The notes beneath the pieces are model-generated. The model was not told where the DNA came from and did not search any database. It saw only the letters and a list, made by a program, of their open reading frames with translations. A stretch of DNA of 64,000 nucleotides from Leifsonia sp. ZF2019 (GTDB lineage: Bacteria; Actinomycetota; Actinomycetes; Actinomycetales; Microbacteriaceae). The position numbers were made by a program, and so were the translations under genes. The stretch is taken from positions 2,790,001 through 2,854,000 of the forward strand of contig NZ_CP065037.1 of the NCBI RefSeq assembly GCF_019924635.1. The letters are read 5' to 3'. The stretch's first letter is position 1. Each line of letters starts with the position of its first letter. This document shows positions 33,362 to 41,450 of the stretch, in pieces.

Positions 33362-34033
33362 TTACGAGCGATCGTTGTTGCGGCGCTCCAGCATGTCGAT
33401 CCGTCGCGCGTCAGCCACGTAAACATCGTCGAGTACGAAGCGCGCGATCGTGAGCGCGTCGTTCGCGTCCTCTTGGTTCGGGACCTGGTCGATGTCTCCG
33501 TGCGCCATGTCGTTACCCAGGATCCGGAGCGCATGCGCCATGTCTTTGGTGCCGCGTCGAATGTGTCCTTCGTCGTTCAGGTTGTTGATCTTCTGAACGA
33601 GGGAGCCTGTCGTGATGCCTTTGTCTTTCGCGGTGGCTTCGATGATGCTACGCACCAGAAGGAGAACAGCACGATGTGCGCCGACCGAATAGGCGTCAGA
33701 TGCTTCTCGAAGGTACCCTCCGACCGATTCGGGCAGGAATTCGGTATCCACCGGCCGCAGCGGTGGAGGCGACCAACTCTCTATCGTCATCGCTTCCCCC
33801 TCGGTAACGGCTTGGGATCCCGCCAGGATTTCGCCGACTGTCAGTGACCGAGGCCGTGAAGCCGTCGCACCGTAGGCGGTGTTGAATCGTTGGCAGGCGT
33901 CGCACGTTGCGGCCACTTCGGCTCGATACGCATATCGGCCGGAAGCTTGACCGGAAATGCTTTTCCCAATTCGGGCCGTGCGAGCCGTGAAGTGCGTTTG
34001 ATTTCCGCAGAATGCGCAGGTGCCAGCCAACAT
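33362..34033 (-). CDS. DUF4145 domain protein with zinc finger
   Basis: 223 residues. N-terminal CAFCG ... CDACQ finger (about 6-50), then a DUF4145 helical domain: PESVGGYLREASDAYSVGAH, RAVLLLVRSIIEATAKDKGI, ILGNDMAHGD (about 100-190). The family is HEPN-related and often accompanies restriction or abortive-infection genes, but no partner is present here. A palindrome covers its start and a CATAAT hexamer lies 7 nt upstream of ATG, suggesting its own, possibly leaderless, promoter. A 241-nt gap precedes it. Candidate accessory or defence gene. Confidence 0.75.
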   Translation of the reverse strand: MLAGTCAFCGNQTHFTARTARIGKSISGQASGRYAYRAEVAATCDACQRFNTAYGATASRPRSLTVGEILAGSQAVTEGEAMTIESWSPPPLRPVDTEFLPESVGGYLREASDAYSVGAHRAVLLLVRSIIEATAKDKGITTGSLVQKINNLNDEGHIRRGTKDMAHALRILGNDMAHGDIDQVPNQEDANDALTIARFVLDDVYVADARRIDMLERRNNDRS

Positions 34034-34039
34034 GCTGGC
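34022..34039 (-). promoter_or_regulatory. Palindrome across the DUF4145 start codon
   Basis: GCCAGC (34039-34034) and GCTGGC (34027-34022) are perfect 6-bp arms around ATGTTG. Either a repressor site downstream of the putative -10 CATAAT or an RNA hairpin hiding the start. The gap 34040-34274 shows nothing else clear. Confidence 0.45.
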
Positions 34040-34274
34040 TATTATGCCCGCTTGGCATCGGCGAGTAGGTGCCGGGTGTGGGTCGACCCCCTGTGGTTGA
34101 TGTCACACCCGGACGATGTTCAGGTTTGGTTGCCTGATGGAGGGTGGATCAGGTCTGTGACCCTGAAGTGGGTGCCGCCAGATACGCGAAATCGCCGCTT
34201 GTCCCAATGTGTGTGGGAGGCGGCGATTCGCTTGCGCAGCGCCAGTCTAACAGGCAATTCCGACATCGTGCATG

Positions 34275-34472
34275 TCACTCCTTCGGGTGTGTCCTGGCTG
34301 GGTTAGATGTGAGCTTGGCCCGGTAGAACACCATGAGGTCGTTGTGTCCGATGTGGATGCGGCCTCGGATGAGGATGTGGGGTAGGCCTTCACCGATCCA
34401 CCGTTCGATGGTGCGTGGGTTGCGTTGGACGCGGGTGGCGGCTTCGGTGATTGTGTAGGAGGTTCGGTTCAC
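34275..34472 (-). CDS. Helix-turn-helix (excisionase/AlpA-type) protein
   Basis: 65 residues, GTG start: SYTITEAATRVQRNPRTIER then WIGEGLPHILIRGRIHI. This is the HTH_17/MerR-like fold used by excisionases and small phage regulators. It is coupled to the upstream gene by GTGA and is the last gene of the early operon before the DUF4145 region, so it may control late transcription. Confidence 0.75.
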   Translation of the reverse strand: MNRTSYTITEAATRVQRNPRTIERWIGEGLPHILIRGRIHIGHNDLMVFYRAKLTSNPARTHPKE

Positions 34473-35131
34473 TCGATCACCTGGCGGAGGATCTTCGCGT
34501 ACTCCTGTTTCGGGATCTCGTGTTCGCATTCGGTGCACTTTACCTCGACGTCGCCGGGGTTCTCGGACCACCAGTCCGCCCGGATCGCGTACTCGCCGCA
34601 GACAGGGCATGGGCGTGGGTAGGTGGGCTTCTCCCGTCCTCGCTCGATCGGGTACTTCTTGCGGAGTTCCCAGAGGAGCGTGGTGACGTCGTCGCGGTAG
34701 TCGGCGAGGTAGGCCGGGTGTGTGCTGGTCTGCTCTTGGTGGATGAGCAGCCATGACGTGAGGAGCCCGGTGAGGAGGCCGGCGCCTTCTGCGGTGACGT
34801 TTGCGTGAAAGCCTTGCATGTCGCCTCTGCGGATGCGCTGTGCGGCGATGTGAGCGACGGGTGGGGCGATGTTGAGCCAGTCGGAGAAGTTCTCCACCCA
34901 TTCACCCAGTCGGGCGTACACGTCGGATGCGTCGTCTTCTGCGGTGATCCGCATGGGCGCGTTCCACTCGGTGAGGGTTTCTCCTCGCTCGGGGTTGGAG
35001 AGTGCGATGGCTCTGACGTGGGTGAGGATCTCGGGTGCGTCCGTTAGGGCTCGGGTGAGGCGCCAGTGAGCGATGCGTTCTGCCCGCTGTTCCTCGGTCT
35101 CGAAGTCTCGGACGTCGATCATGTCGGTCAT
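34469..35131 (-). CDS. Hypothetical phage protein with C-terminal zinc ribbon
   Basis: 220 residues, mostly helical, with AEDDASDVYARLGEWVENFS (about 63-82) and a zinc ribbon CPVC ... CTEC (about 178-203). No family recognised. Linked to neighbours by 4-nt overlaps. Confidence 0.65.
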   Translation of the reverse strand: MTDMIDVRDFETEEQRAERIAHWRLTRALTDAPEILTHVRAIALSNPERGETLTEWNAPMRITAEDDASDVYARLGEWVENFSDWLNIAPPVAHIAAQRIRRGDMQGFHANVTAEGAGLLTGLLTSWLLIHQEQTSTHPAYLADYRDDVTTLLWELRKKYPIERGREKPTYPRPCPVCGEYAIRADWWSENPGDVEVKCTECEHEIPKQEYAKILRQVIE

Positions 35132-35334
35132 CGGATCTCCTTGGGTTCGTTCAGTCGGGTGGCTACACGATCGGCGATCTCGTCAATGACGATGTCGAGC
35201 TGCGCGATCTGGGCTGCCGTTTGCGGGGAGGACCACAGCGCTTGACCGGGTGGCATCGGCACATTGATGAGCGATTCCTCTAGGCGCCGCCGGCGTGCTT
35301 CGACTGCTGCCAGGAGCGGATCAGTGTCGGTCAT
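35128..35334 (-). CDS. Hypothetical phage protein (68 aa)
   Basis: Helical acidic protein (starts MTDTDPLLAAVEARRRRLEE). The 4-nt overlap with the next gene and the TGATG-type junction upstream support translation. No function inferred. Confidence 0.6.
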   Translation of the reverse strand: MTDTDPLLAAVEARRRRLEESLINVPMPPGQALWSSPQTAAQIAQLDIVIDEIADRVATRLNEPKEIR

Positions 35335-35627
35335 CAGGGCTCCTGTCGGTAGGGGTTGGGCCGGTGGATGGGGTAGGTCGGGTCTTCGCGTTGCTTCATG
35401 TGCTCATGGGCGCAGGCGGTGAATCCGTCATCCCAGAGATCAGCGGGATCCTGTCCGTCAGGAATGATCTGTCCACCCATCTCAAGTTGCACGCCGCGGG
35501 CCATGTCGTTGATCAGGCTGCTGTCGATACGGACGTTCCACAGGGCGAGGGATTGGAGCCGTTTTGCGAGCATCGAGGCCCCGGTGGCTGCACCGTCTCG
35601 GAAGTCGTCTGATGCGATCCCGCTCAC
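35334..35627 (-). CDS. Hypothetical phage protein (97 aa)
   Basis: GTG 35627 overlaps the upstream stop as GTGA. Contains LINDMARGVQLEMGGQIIPD and ends HRPNPYRQEP. No family recognised. Confidence 0.6.
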   Translation of the reverse strand: MSGIASDDFRDGAATGASMLAKRLQSLALWNVRIDSSLINDMARGVQLEMGGQIIPDGQDPADLWDDGFTACAHEHMKQREDPTYPIHRPNPYRQEP

Positions 35628-35935
35628 TGTCCTTCTCCTTCCGCGAGAGCACGGATCGCGACGAGAGCAGCCTCCCGGCCACACGAGTCATCGTGACCGC
35701 CCATGCCGAAAGCGTGGTAGCAGTCAGGGTCCGAGTCCTCAACCGCATCCACAGCTTCTCGGAGTGTTTCCTTCCGTGCCCACTCAGCGATCGGTTGTGC
35801 TGCTGCCTCAACTTGGGTCATCAGGGACGCCCTGAACGACGTAGCGAGGTCATCCCACGCCTTGTCAGGACCAGTCGACTCGATGTCCCAGAGCTGCTGC
35901 GCGGCCACCATCAGCACTTCGTCCGGGATGTTCAC
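35624..35935 (-). CDS. Hypothetical phage protein (103 aa)
   Basis: Mainly helical (starts MNIPDEVLMVAAQQLWDIES), with DSDPDCYHAFGMGGHDDSCG in the last third, where C and H residues could bind a metal. No family recognised. Confidence 0.6.
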   Translation of the reverse strand: MNIPDEVLMVAAQQLWDIESTGPDKAWDDLATSFRASLMTQVEAAAQPIAEWARKETLREAVDAVEDSDPDCYHAFGMGGHDDSCGREAALVAIRALAEGEGQ

Positions 35936-35937
35936 CG

Positions 35938-36228
35938 CTACCCCTCTCCTCGCACGGGCTGATACAGACGGTCGAGCTGTGTGACGGTCGTGCTGCCGAT
36001 GCGGCCCGCCGAATCAGAAGCCTTCACACCACCGTCGGCGTCAACCCTCTCAAGCGTGATGATCGACCCGTTGTACTTCGATTCCAGACGTTGCCCCGCT
36101 TGGTACCCGCTCATGCCTGTTCCTCCTTGTGCTCGGCATTGGCATATGCAGTCGCCCCAGAACTCGTTGGGACCGTCGCACGGCGCGTGCTGGCCTCGCG
36201 AGCACGGACCACAGATGCGACCGCTCAT
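35938..36228 (-). CDS. Cys-rich phage protein with a strong internal start
   Basis: 96 residues. The first 38 are Cys-rich (CGPCSRGQHAPC ... CICQC). An internal ATG at 36114 carries a perfect AAGGAGG ribosome site and would give a 58-residue form (MSGYQAGQRLESKYNGSIIT). The 17 bases around both ATGs are nearly identical, so the gene may be a fusion of two once-separate ORFs. Confidence 0.55.
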   Translation of the reverse strand: MSGRICGPCSRGQHAPCDGPNEFWGDCICQCRAQGGTGMSGYQAGQRLESKYNGSIITLERVDADGGVKASDSAGRIGSTTVTQLDRLYQPVRGEG

Positions 36229-36713
36229 GCCTGTTCCCCCTCAACCGGAGTCCACGGGCCAACAAGGCGGCGGACGGCCTCAACCTCGGTAGGGAATCGA
36301 GAGGAAATACTTCGGGCGCGGACCTCATCTGCCGGAGTTGCGTAGTTTCCCGGGGTGAGCCGACCGGGTTCGATATCTCGATATCCCCATTCGGTGTTCA
36401 TGCTGTCGAGTTGTGCCCGCAGCCCGTCACGCTCAGCCCGAATCGCACCGATCTCGCGATGATCGGTCGCCTGCTGAATGATGCGCTCAAGGAACTCCGC
36501 CGCCTGATCGAGGCTCATCGTCGTTGACTGTGATAAGGCGAGAGCGTCCATCGCGAGCAGGTTCTCCGCGTTCCGCAGTTTCTCGTTCTCGACCGTCAGA
36601 GCCTCAACAGCATCCGCCAGGGCGAAGAGCACACGCCGCGCGTCCTCGCTCGAACCACCAACGACGCCGATGGTGCGCGCTTCCTTGATCAGCTTCGTGT
36701 AGTCGTCGCTCAT
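36225..36713 (-). CDS. Coiled-coil phage protein
   Basis: 162 residues from ATG 36713 (MSDDYTKLIKEARTIGVVGG). Central coiled coils (ADAVEALTVENEKLRNAENL; about 85-115). Similar small coiled-coil proteins are common in actinophage early regions; function unknown. ATGA overlaps at both ends. Confidence 0.6.
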   Translation of the reverse strand: MSDDYTKLIKEARTIGVVGGSSEDARRVLFALADAVEALTVENEKLRNAENLLAMDALALSQSTTMSLDQAAEFLERIIQQATDHREIGAIRAERDGLRAQLDSMNTEWGYRDIEPGRLTPGNYATPADEVRARSISSRFPTEVEAVRRLVGPWTPVEGEQA

Positions 36714-36913
36714 GCGATGTCCACCTCCCATTCTGTCGAACCCTGTCGTCGCCGCACGATCACGGGTGCACCCCATGTGGACTTTCTTCCCGTGTGCTCT
36801 GCATCCTCAGCCGTCGTGAACGGAAGACCGAAGACGTACCACCAGATCGGGTTCGGGCCGGTCTCGGAGTCATAGAAGCCGTACTCCCACGGCTCGGTGG
36901 TGGTGTCGCTCAT
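36710..36913 (-). CDS. Hypothetical phage protein (67 aa)
   Basis: From ATG 36913 (MSDTTTEPWEYGFYDSETGP). Aromatic-rich, small beta protein. ATGA overlaps with both neighbours. Confidence 0.6.
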   Translation of the reverse strand: MSDTTTEPWEYGFYDSETGPNPIWWYVFGLPFTTAEDAEHTGRKSTWGAPVIVRRRQGSTEWEVDIA

Positions 36914-37122
36914 GTCTGGTTCTCCTTCGTGGGTTCGGGGTGTTCTGCGTGGTCGCATTTCGGGTTCGGGCAGCGACGGTTGTACCCGCATGGGAGGTCA
37001 CCAAAACCGGGGACACCGCGCCGGCACTTCGCGCAGCAACGTTCACCACGCTCTGTGATGCGTTCCCTTGGGGTTGGTGCCCACTCAGCACGAGGAGATA
37101 GGTCGATGCGGCCCTTCATCAT
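36910..37122 (-). CDS. Zinc-finger phage protein (70 aa)
   Basis: From ATG 37122 (MMKGRIDLSPRAEWAPTPRE). Contains CCAKCRRGVPGFGDLPCGYN and CPNPKCDHAEH, enough ligands for one or two zinc sites. Nucleic-acid or protein binding is possible. Confidence 0.6.
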   Translation of the reverse strand: MMKGRIDLSPRAEWAPTPRERITERGERCCAKCRRGVPGFGDLPCGYNRRCPNPKCDHAEHPEPTKENQT

Positions 37123-37424
37123 TCGCTCCCGTTCTCGTGGTCTGGTGTCCCGGAATTGTGCGATTGCGGGCCGCGTGAGCCGAGACACCACTCAGGGCAC
37201 GGCACTCCGCGAGGGTGCGCCTCCATCCCGTACGGCACCTCGGGCGACTGACACCGGTTGAGGTAGCTGCCAGCGCCGCGGCGGTGTGCCCAGTGGCGCG
37301 GTCCGCCGTCCTTCCCGCCGAACTCCTCGATCTTCGCTCCGCAGTGCACGCACGTCAGGGGCAGCACGAGGTCGAGCTCTGCGAGCGTCAGCGGCGTTTT
37401 GCGCATTCTCGGGTCGTCCATCAT
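37119..37424 (-). CDS. Zinc-binding phage protein (101 aa)
   Basis: From ATG 37424 or 37421. CVHCGAKIEEFGGKDGGPRH, then WAHRRGAGSYLNRCQ and CPEWC: a probable zinc fold of CxxC...H...C type. ATGATG junctions with both neighbours. Confidence 0.6.
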   Translation of the reverse strand: MMDDPRMRKTPLTLAELDLVLPLTCVHCGAKIEEFGGKDGGPRHWAHRRGAGSYLNRCQSPEVPYGMEAHPRGVPCPEWCLGSRGPQSHNSGTPDHENGSE

Positions 37425-37594
37425 GCCTCCGTCCCGGAATCGACCGACTCTGTGTTTCGGTGCTGCCAGCAGCGCTCGCCCGCGACTCGCACGCGACGGT
37501 TGCAGTGCCACATGTGACCCAGGTCCGACCTGCTGTACTTCCGGGCCGCGCTCATTCCGCCGTAATGACACGGCGCATCGCAGATCGTGCTCAT
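37421..37594 (-). CDS. Small Cys/His-rich phage protein (57 aa)
   Basis: Starts MSTICDAPCHYGGMSAARKY, continues with HMWHCNRRVRVAGERCWQH. Spaced C and H residues suggest zinc binding. ATGA overlaps at both ends show that it belongs to the operon. Confidence 0.6.
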   Translation of the reverse strand: MSTICDAPCHYGGMSAARKYSRSDLGHMWHCNRRVRVAGERCWQHRNTESVDSGTEA

Positions 37595-37938
37595 GATGCA
37601 GACCCGGAATCGACCGATTGCGGCTTGACGTACCCTGCGCCGTCGCAGACGGGGCAGGTGGCGAAGTTGAATCGCGGGGACGTATTGGGTCCGCGGTCAG
37701 TTCGGATATAGCCGTGGTCGCACGCGCCGCAGTCCACGTTGCCCGGCGCGTGCCGTGGGCAGAACGTGCGACCGTCGGCCACGACCGTCCAGGCGTCATC
37801 CGCTCGCCCCGTCGGCTCCGAGAGCGCCTCGTCCAGCGTGCCCCGGTCCCAGTGGGTCATCTCCTCCCCGTCGGGCAATGTGACCGAGCACGGTTCGTGG
37901 TCGCACTCGGCGCGGTAGAACGTCTCACTCGTGATCAT
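37591..37938 (-). CDS. Zinc-binding phage protein (115 aa)
   Basis: Starts MITSETFYRAECDHEPCSVT; later CPRHAPGNVDCGACDHGYIR and CPVCDGAGYV, a DnaJ-type CxxCxGxG-like repeat. Probably a zinc-ribbon protein; partner unknown. Confidence 0.6.
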   Translation of the reverse strand: MITSETFYRAECDHEPCSVTLPDGEEMTHWDRGTLDEALSEPTGRADDAWTVVADGRTFCPRHAPGNVDCGACDHGYIRTDRGPNTSPRFNFATCPVCDGAGYVKPQSVDSGSAS

Positions 37939-37953
37939 CGCTGTTCTCCTGTC

Positions 37954-38082
37954 TCAGAATCCGAAGTTGTTCGGTCCGCGTCTGCGAATGTGTCTGCCCC
38001 GTTCTCGAACTCGAGCACGGGTCATGTACTCGGCCGGGGACAGTTCAGGTGCCGGCGGACGGGTCGTGGTCTGGTCGAACAT
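37954..38082 (-). CDS. Small basic phage protein (42 aa)
   Basis: From ATG 38082 (MFDQTTTRPPAPELSPAEYM), with an Arg-rich C-terminus (RARVRERGRHIRRRG). TGATG overlap with the preceding gene. Nucleic-acid binding is possible. Confidence 0.5.
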   Translation of the reverse strand: MFDQTTTRPPAPELSPAEYMTRARVRERGRHIRRRGPNNFGF

Positions 38083-38354
38083 CAGATGGTCTCCTTGGCT
38101 GCGTACTGGTCCCGAAGTGTCTGGGGCATTCCCGGGCCCCGCCATGACCCGTCACGGAGGACCAGAAACACGCCAGATACCTTCACAGTTCGGGGATCGA
38201 GGCAGGTTACGGACCCGTCCTCGCTGATGCGCTGGTGACCATCGAAGGCGGTGACGCCCTCGAACGTTTCGTGGCACTTCGCGCAATGGCCTGTGCGGTT
38301 GCCGTGCTGTGTCCACGACTTCCCGCACTTCGGGTGAGTGACTGTCGCGCTCAT
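38082..38354 (-). CDS. FDXHR-type zinc-binding phage protein
   Basis: 90 residues: HPKCGKSWTQHGNRTGHCAK then CHETFEGVTAFDGHQRISED. This is the FDxHR-family pattern of actinophages (C..C..TF.G..AFD.H). Function of the family is not known. Confidence 0.7.
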   Translation of the reverse strand: MSATVTHPKCGKSWTQHGNRTGHCAKCHETFEGVTAFDGHQRISEDGSVTCLDPRTVKVSGVFLVLRDGSWRGPGMPQTLRDQYAAKETI

Positions 38355-38692
38355 GCGGCGTTCTCCTGATTCGGGTTGGTGTTGAAGTGGGCTCGGAGTG
38401 CGATGCGCACATGCTCCGGGGTGAGGTTGTTCTCAAAACGGCGATCCCATGAACGGATCTCGGCCAACATGAGGTCGAGTTCGTAGTCACGGATCACGGG
38501 TGGGATGCGGTAGTACGCAAACCGGTACGCGTCGTGGTCAGCGACCATGCGCCGCCACTCAGCCGACCCAGGACGCTCAGACGGGCCGGGGTGACCGAAT
38601 CGTTCCTGCTCGAGTTGTTCGGGATCGAGAGAGGCGATGAACGCCTCCCACTCCTCCGTGGCGCCAGTGATCGGGTCAACCTGTTCCATCAC
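38351..38692 (-). CDS. Hypothetical phage protein (113 aa)
   Basis: Helical, acidic then basic (IASLDPEQLEQERFGHPGPS; RSWDRRFENNLTPEHVRIAL). It follows the replication protein gene with a 4-nt overlap; it may assist replication. Confidence 0.55.
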   Translation of the reverse strand: MMEQVDPITGATEEWEAFIASLDPEQLEQERFGHPGPSERPGSAEWRRMVADHDAYRFAYYRIPPVIRDYELDLMLAEIRSWDRRFENNLTPEHVRIALRAHFNTNPNQENAA

Positions 38693-39459
38693 GCCACCCC
38701 CAGGTCGCAGGTGTCGTACCAGTGCTGCACATCAGCAGGGGATTTCCGGCATGCGGTGGCCACGTACGCGTCCACGTCCTTCACGGGATGCTGAGACCGG
38801 TCCGCGATCACCTGCGCTAACTCGACCGCTGCGGACGCGGTGAGGGGGCCGTCGACAGTTCGGGCGAGGATCGGGTACAGCTTCCGAATGTCCTTCACGC
38901 CAGCGTTTCGGGCTTTCTGGATGACGATTTCGCTGACCTCGTCAAGTCCTCTCGTTCCCGCGTTAGGGTCTGGACTTGACTGTGTTTCGTAAGTCATGTC
39001 AGTCAAGTCATCTATCTCTGACTCTTGACTCTGACTCTGGTTTTTAGTGGGTTTCGGTTCGCTACCCGACCCGGTAACCGAGTCGGTAACCGACTGGGTT
39101 TCGGTTGGGTTTTTGCGGGGACGCCCACCACGCTTCCCATTCGCCGTGTTCGTCGCCTGCCGTGCCTCCCGTGCAGCCCTCGTCTCCTGGTGCTCGTCGT
39201 AGTTCCAGATCACGTACTCGTCACCCTCGATCGACAGCGACGGCCGCTCAGGATGGTTCGCCAGCAATTCGGCCAGCGCTTTCGGTCTCCACTGCACGTT
39301 CGCCAGAGCAACAGGAACACGCCCGTCGAGGTCTTCCATGCGGGAGTACCCGTTGATCTCCACGAACACACGGAACGCGGCATCCGACAGCGGCCGGATC
39401 TTCGGGTGCATCCAGAAGTTGATCGGGAACGTCATCCAGATCCGTTGATCCTTAGGCAT
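38689..39459 (-). CDS. Replication initiator-like winged-helix protein
   Basis: 256 residues. The N-terminal 90 (WMTFPINFWMHPKIRPLSDA, FRVFVEINGYSRMED, WNYDEHQETRAAREA) match the winged-helix start of actinophage replication proteins. A basic GKRGGRPRKNP hook and a Ser/Gln/Thr linker (100-165) follow, then a C-terminal helical domain (KARNAGVKDIRKLYPILART) that may recruit the helicase. Codon use shifts in the linker. Confidence 0.7.
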   Translation of the reverse strand: MPKDQRIWMTFPINFWMHPKIRPLSDAAFRVFVEINGYSRMEDLDGRVPVALANVQWRPKALAELLANHPERPSLSIEGDEYVIWNYDEHQETRAAREARQATNTANGKRGGRPRKNPTETQSVTDSVTGSGSEPKPTKNQSQSQESEIDDLTDMTYETQSSPDPNAGTRGLDEVSEIVIQKARNAGVKDIRKLYPILARTVDGPLTASAAVELAQVIADRSQHPVKDVDAYVATACRKSPADVQHWYDTCDLGVA

Positions 39460-39865
39460 CAGGTCTCCATCCTTTCGTTGTGTATCCGCCGGCCGCGGTG
39501 ATCAGTTCGATCGCTTCCGCCGCCTTCATCGCGTGCGCCCTGCCTTCCGTGTCAGGGAGGAAGTAGCCGCCAAGGTTGCGGTCATAGAACGGCACCTGGT
39601 CTGCGGTCATGAGAATGTGGCGTCGCAGCTTCCAGCCGTTGTGAAGGGCGAGCTCCTGCAGGTCGGATTCGAACCGCCCGTTGCAGGGAATGCATGCCGT
39701 CAACCCGTCAGCCGGGGTCAGGGCGGGTGCTTTCTTCCCCCGCCCCCCATGCCCAGACGCGGACCGGTGCTGCCACGACAACGGCCACTGAGCACCACAC
39801 GACACACACCGGTACCCGTCACGCTTATAGGTCTGCTCACGAACCTGCTTCGACGGGGCGGTCAT
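39452..39865 (-). CDS. HNH endonuclease
   Basis: 137 residues. Core: TYKRDGYRCVSCGAQWPLSW, QHRSASGHGGRG as the first His region, and DGLTACIPCNGRFESD. It starts inside the end of the methyltransferase gene (ATGA), so both are made together. It could be a modification-dependent or partner nuclease for the methylase or a general phage HNH. Confidence 0.8.
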   Translation of the reverse strand: MTAPSKQVREQTYKRDGYRCVSCGAQWPLSWQHRSASGHGGRGKKAPALTPADGLTACIPCNGRFESDLQELALHNGWKLRRHILMTADQVPFYDRNLGGYFLPDTEGRAHAMKAAEAIELITAAGGYTTKGWRPDA

Positions 39866-41100
39866 GCGGCCACCTCCTCACGGAGAAGCGTCGAGACCGC
39901 CAGAGCAGCCTGCTGAGGCACCACACCATTCCCGAGGGCCTTCAACTGCTGTGCCCGCGTCAGACCAACCTCAGGGGCGGTGAGCCACCCCTCGGGTAGG
40001 CCCATCATCCATTCGACGAAGACGGGGTTGAGGCGATGGGCACCCTTCTTGCCATCCGGTCGCGTCGGAGACGGCGCACGACGCCCCAGGACTCGTTCCC
40101 ACCGTTCGACGGCTGCGGCGTACGCACCCCACCGGGAAGCAGCCTCCGTTCGAGTTCCTGCACTCCATCCGCCGTCGTTGTCAGCGGTGTCGGCAGAAGG
40201 GTTAACGCCTCCGCGACCCCCGGTAGCAGCAACTCGTTCGAGCGTTTTCCCGATCTCGTCTTGTGGCCACCAGTCACGTCCGCTACCTGCGGTGTCGGCA
40301 ATAGAACCGTCTGTAGATTCGGGCCACCCGTGCCATGCACGCCCGGTCCCGTACCCGCTGAGGTGTTCGGGGGCGGAAGCAGTGCCCCGACGAGGGTCGG
40401 ATTCCCGCGGGTGAAAGTCGCTGACGACCGCTCCCCGTCCGATGCCATCGGCGTGGGCAGCACCACCTCGCCCTGCGGACGATTCGAGTCTGACCATTCG
40501 CCGCCCAGCCTGTACATCGTCTCGGTGCCCGATGCTCCACGGCTGGCCCGCGGGGTGGGCAATGACGAAGACGCGGAATCGTCCGTGGGGAGCGCCGGCG
40601 TCGGCAGCTCGCACGCCACACCAGCGCGCGTCATACCCGAGGTCGGCCAGGTCTCCGAGTACAGCTCCGAGAGCCCGGAGAGCAGGTCCAGTTGCGCCGT
40701 CTCCCACACCCCACGGGTCGGATTCCACTGGGCCAGCCGCCACGGCAGAAAGGAGTCCACGGACATTCTCAATAACCACCAGACCCGGCCGTAGGTGGCC
40801 GATCGCTCGTGCGAACTCGGACCACAGCCCGGAACGCGTTCCTTCTTTCAACCCACGGCGCAGGCCGGCAAGGGAGACGTCCTGGCAGGGGAACCCACCA
40901 GTGAGAACATCGACCGGTTCCACGGCCGCCCAGTGGACCTTCGTGATGTCGCCGTAGTTCGGTACGCCCGGGTACCAGTGCTCGAGGATCTTCGACGGTG
41001 CCGGATCGAACTCGACATGCCAGGCGACTTCACCGCTTATGACGGACTGCACACCCATGTCGAGCCCGCCGTATCCAGAGAACAGGGAGCCGATCTTCAC
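39862..41100 (-). CDS. DNA (cytosine-5) methyltransferase
   Basis: 412 residues with the C5 motifs: I SLFSGYGGLDMG (5-16), IV GGFPCQDVS with nucleophile C72, VI ENV (E111), VIII APHGRFRVFVIA-like region, and IX/X HRLNPVFVEWMMGLPEGWL and ALGNGVVP near the C-terminus. The target recognition region (about 190-340) is Gly/Asp-rich. It methylates phage DNA, probably against host restriction. No cognate restriction enzyme is evident other than the overlapping HNH gene. Confidence 0.92.
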   Translation of the reverse strand: MKIGSLFSGYGGLDMGVQSVISGEVAWHVEFDPAPSKILEHWYPGVPNYGDITKVHWAAVEPVDVLTGGFPCQDVSLAGLRRGLKEGTRSGLWSEFARAIGHLRPGLVVIENVRGLLSAVAAGPVESDPWGVGDGATGPALRALGAVLGDLADLGYDARWCGVRAADAGAPHGRFRVFVIAHPAGQPWSIGHRDDVQAGRRMVRLESSAGRGGAAHADGIGRGAVVSDFHPRESDPRRGTASAPEHLSGYGTGRAWHGWPESTDGSIADTAGSGRDWWPQDEIGKTLERVAATGGRGGVNPSADTADNDGGWSAGTRTEAASRWGAYAAAVERWERVLGRRAPSPTRPDGKKGAHRLNPVFVEWMMGLPEGWLTAPEVGLTRAQQLKALGNGVVPQQAALAVSTLLREEVAA

Positions 41101-41450
41101 GACGTCTCACCGCCTAGCAGGGCGATGAGGTCGCGGACGGTCATGGTGACGTACTGGTCGAGCGCCTGACCTTTCCCTCGACGTTTGTGGACGACAACAC
41201 CAGCAATCGCGTCAGCGTTGCCCTTCTCCAGTTGCGCCTCATCACACCACTGCGACAGTTCGAGCCGGTTGTGGTTCTTGCATTCGATGACGACACGGCC
41301 GAAGGGTGAGCGGACACCGCGGATGTCGCCTTCGTCTTTCGCCCCGCGGAGTGGTGCACGGTCAATTCGGTCGTCATCAGGGAATGCGTTTTGGAGTGCC
41401 CGGGTGATGAGCGTTTCGAACGCTGTTCCGCGCCGCTTGTTCCGGTTCAT
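41097..41450 (-). CDS. PD-(D/E)XK Holliday-junction resolvase-like nuclease
   Basis: 117 residues from ATG 41450: RRGTAFETLITRALQNAFPD (helix with E), GDIRG, and VVIECKNHNRLEL with E-x-K, followed by a helix and AIAGVVVHKRRGKG. This matches Hjc-like/phage resolvase nucleases. It sits among replication and recombination genes. Confidence 0.75.
   Translation of the reverse strand: MNRNKRRGTAFETLITRALQNAFPDDDRIDRAPLRGAKDEGDIRGVRSPFGRVVIECKNHNRLELSQWCDEAQLEKGNADAIAGVVVHKRRGKGQALDQYVTMTVRDLIALLGGETS

Noticed and set aside
40005..40772. 255-codon minus-strand ORF inside the methyltransferase gene
   Set aside because: Different frame of the same strand within a gene having all C5 methylase motifs.
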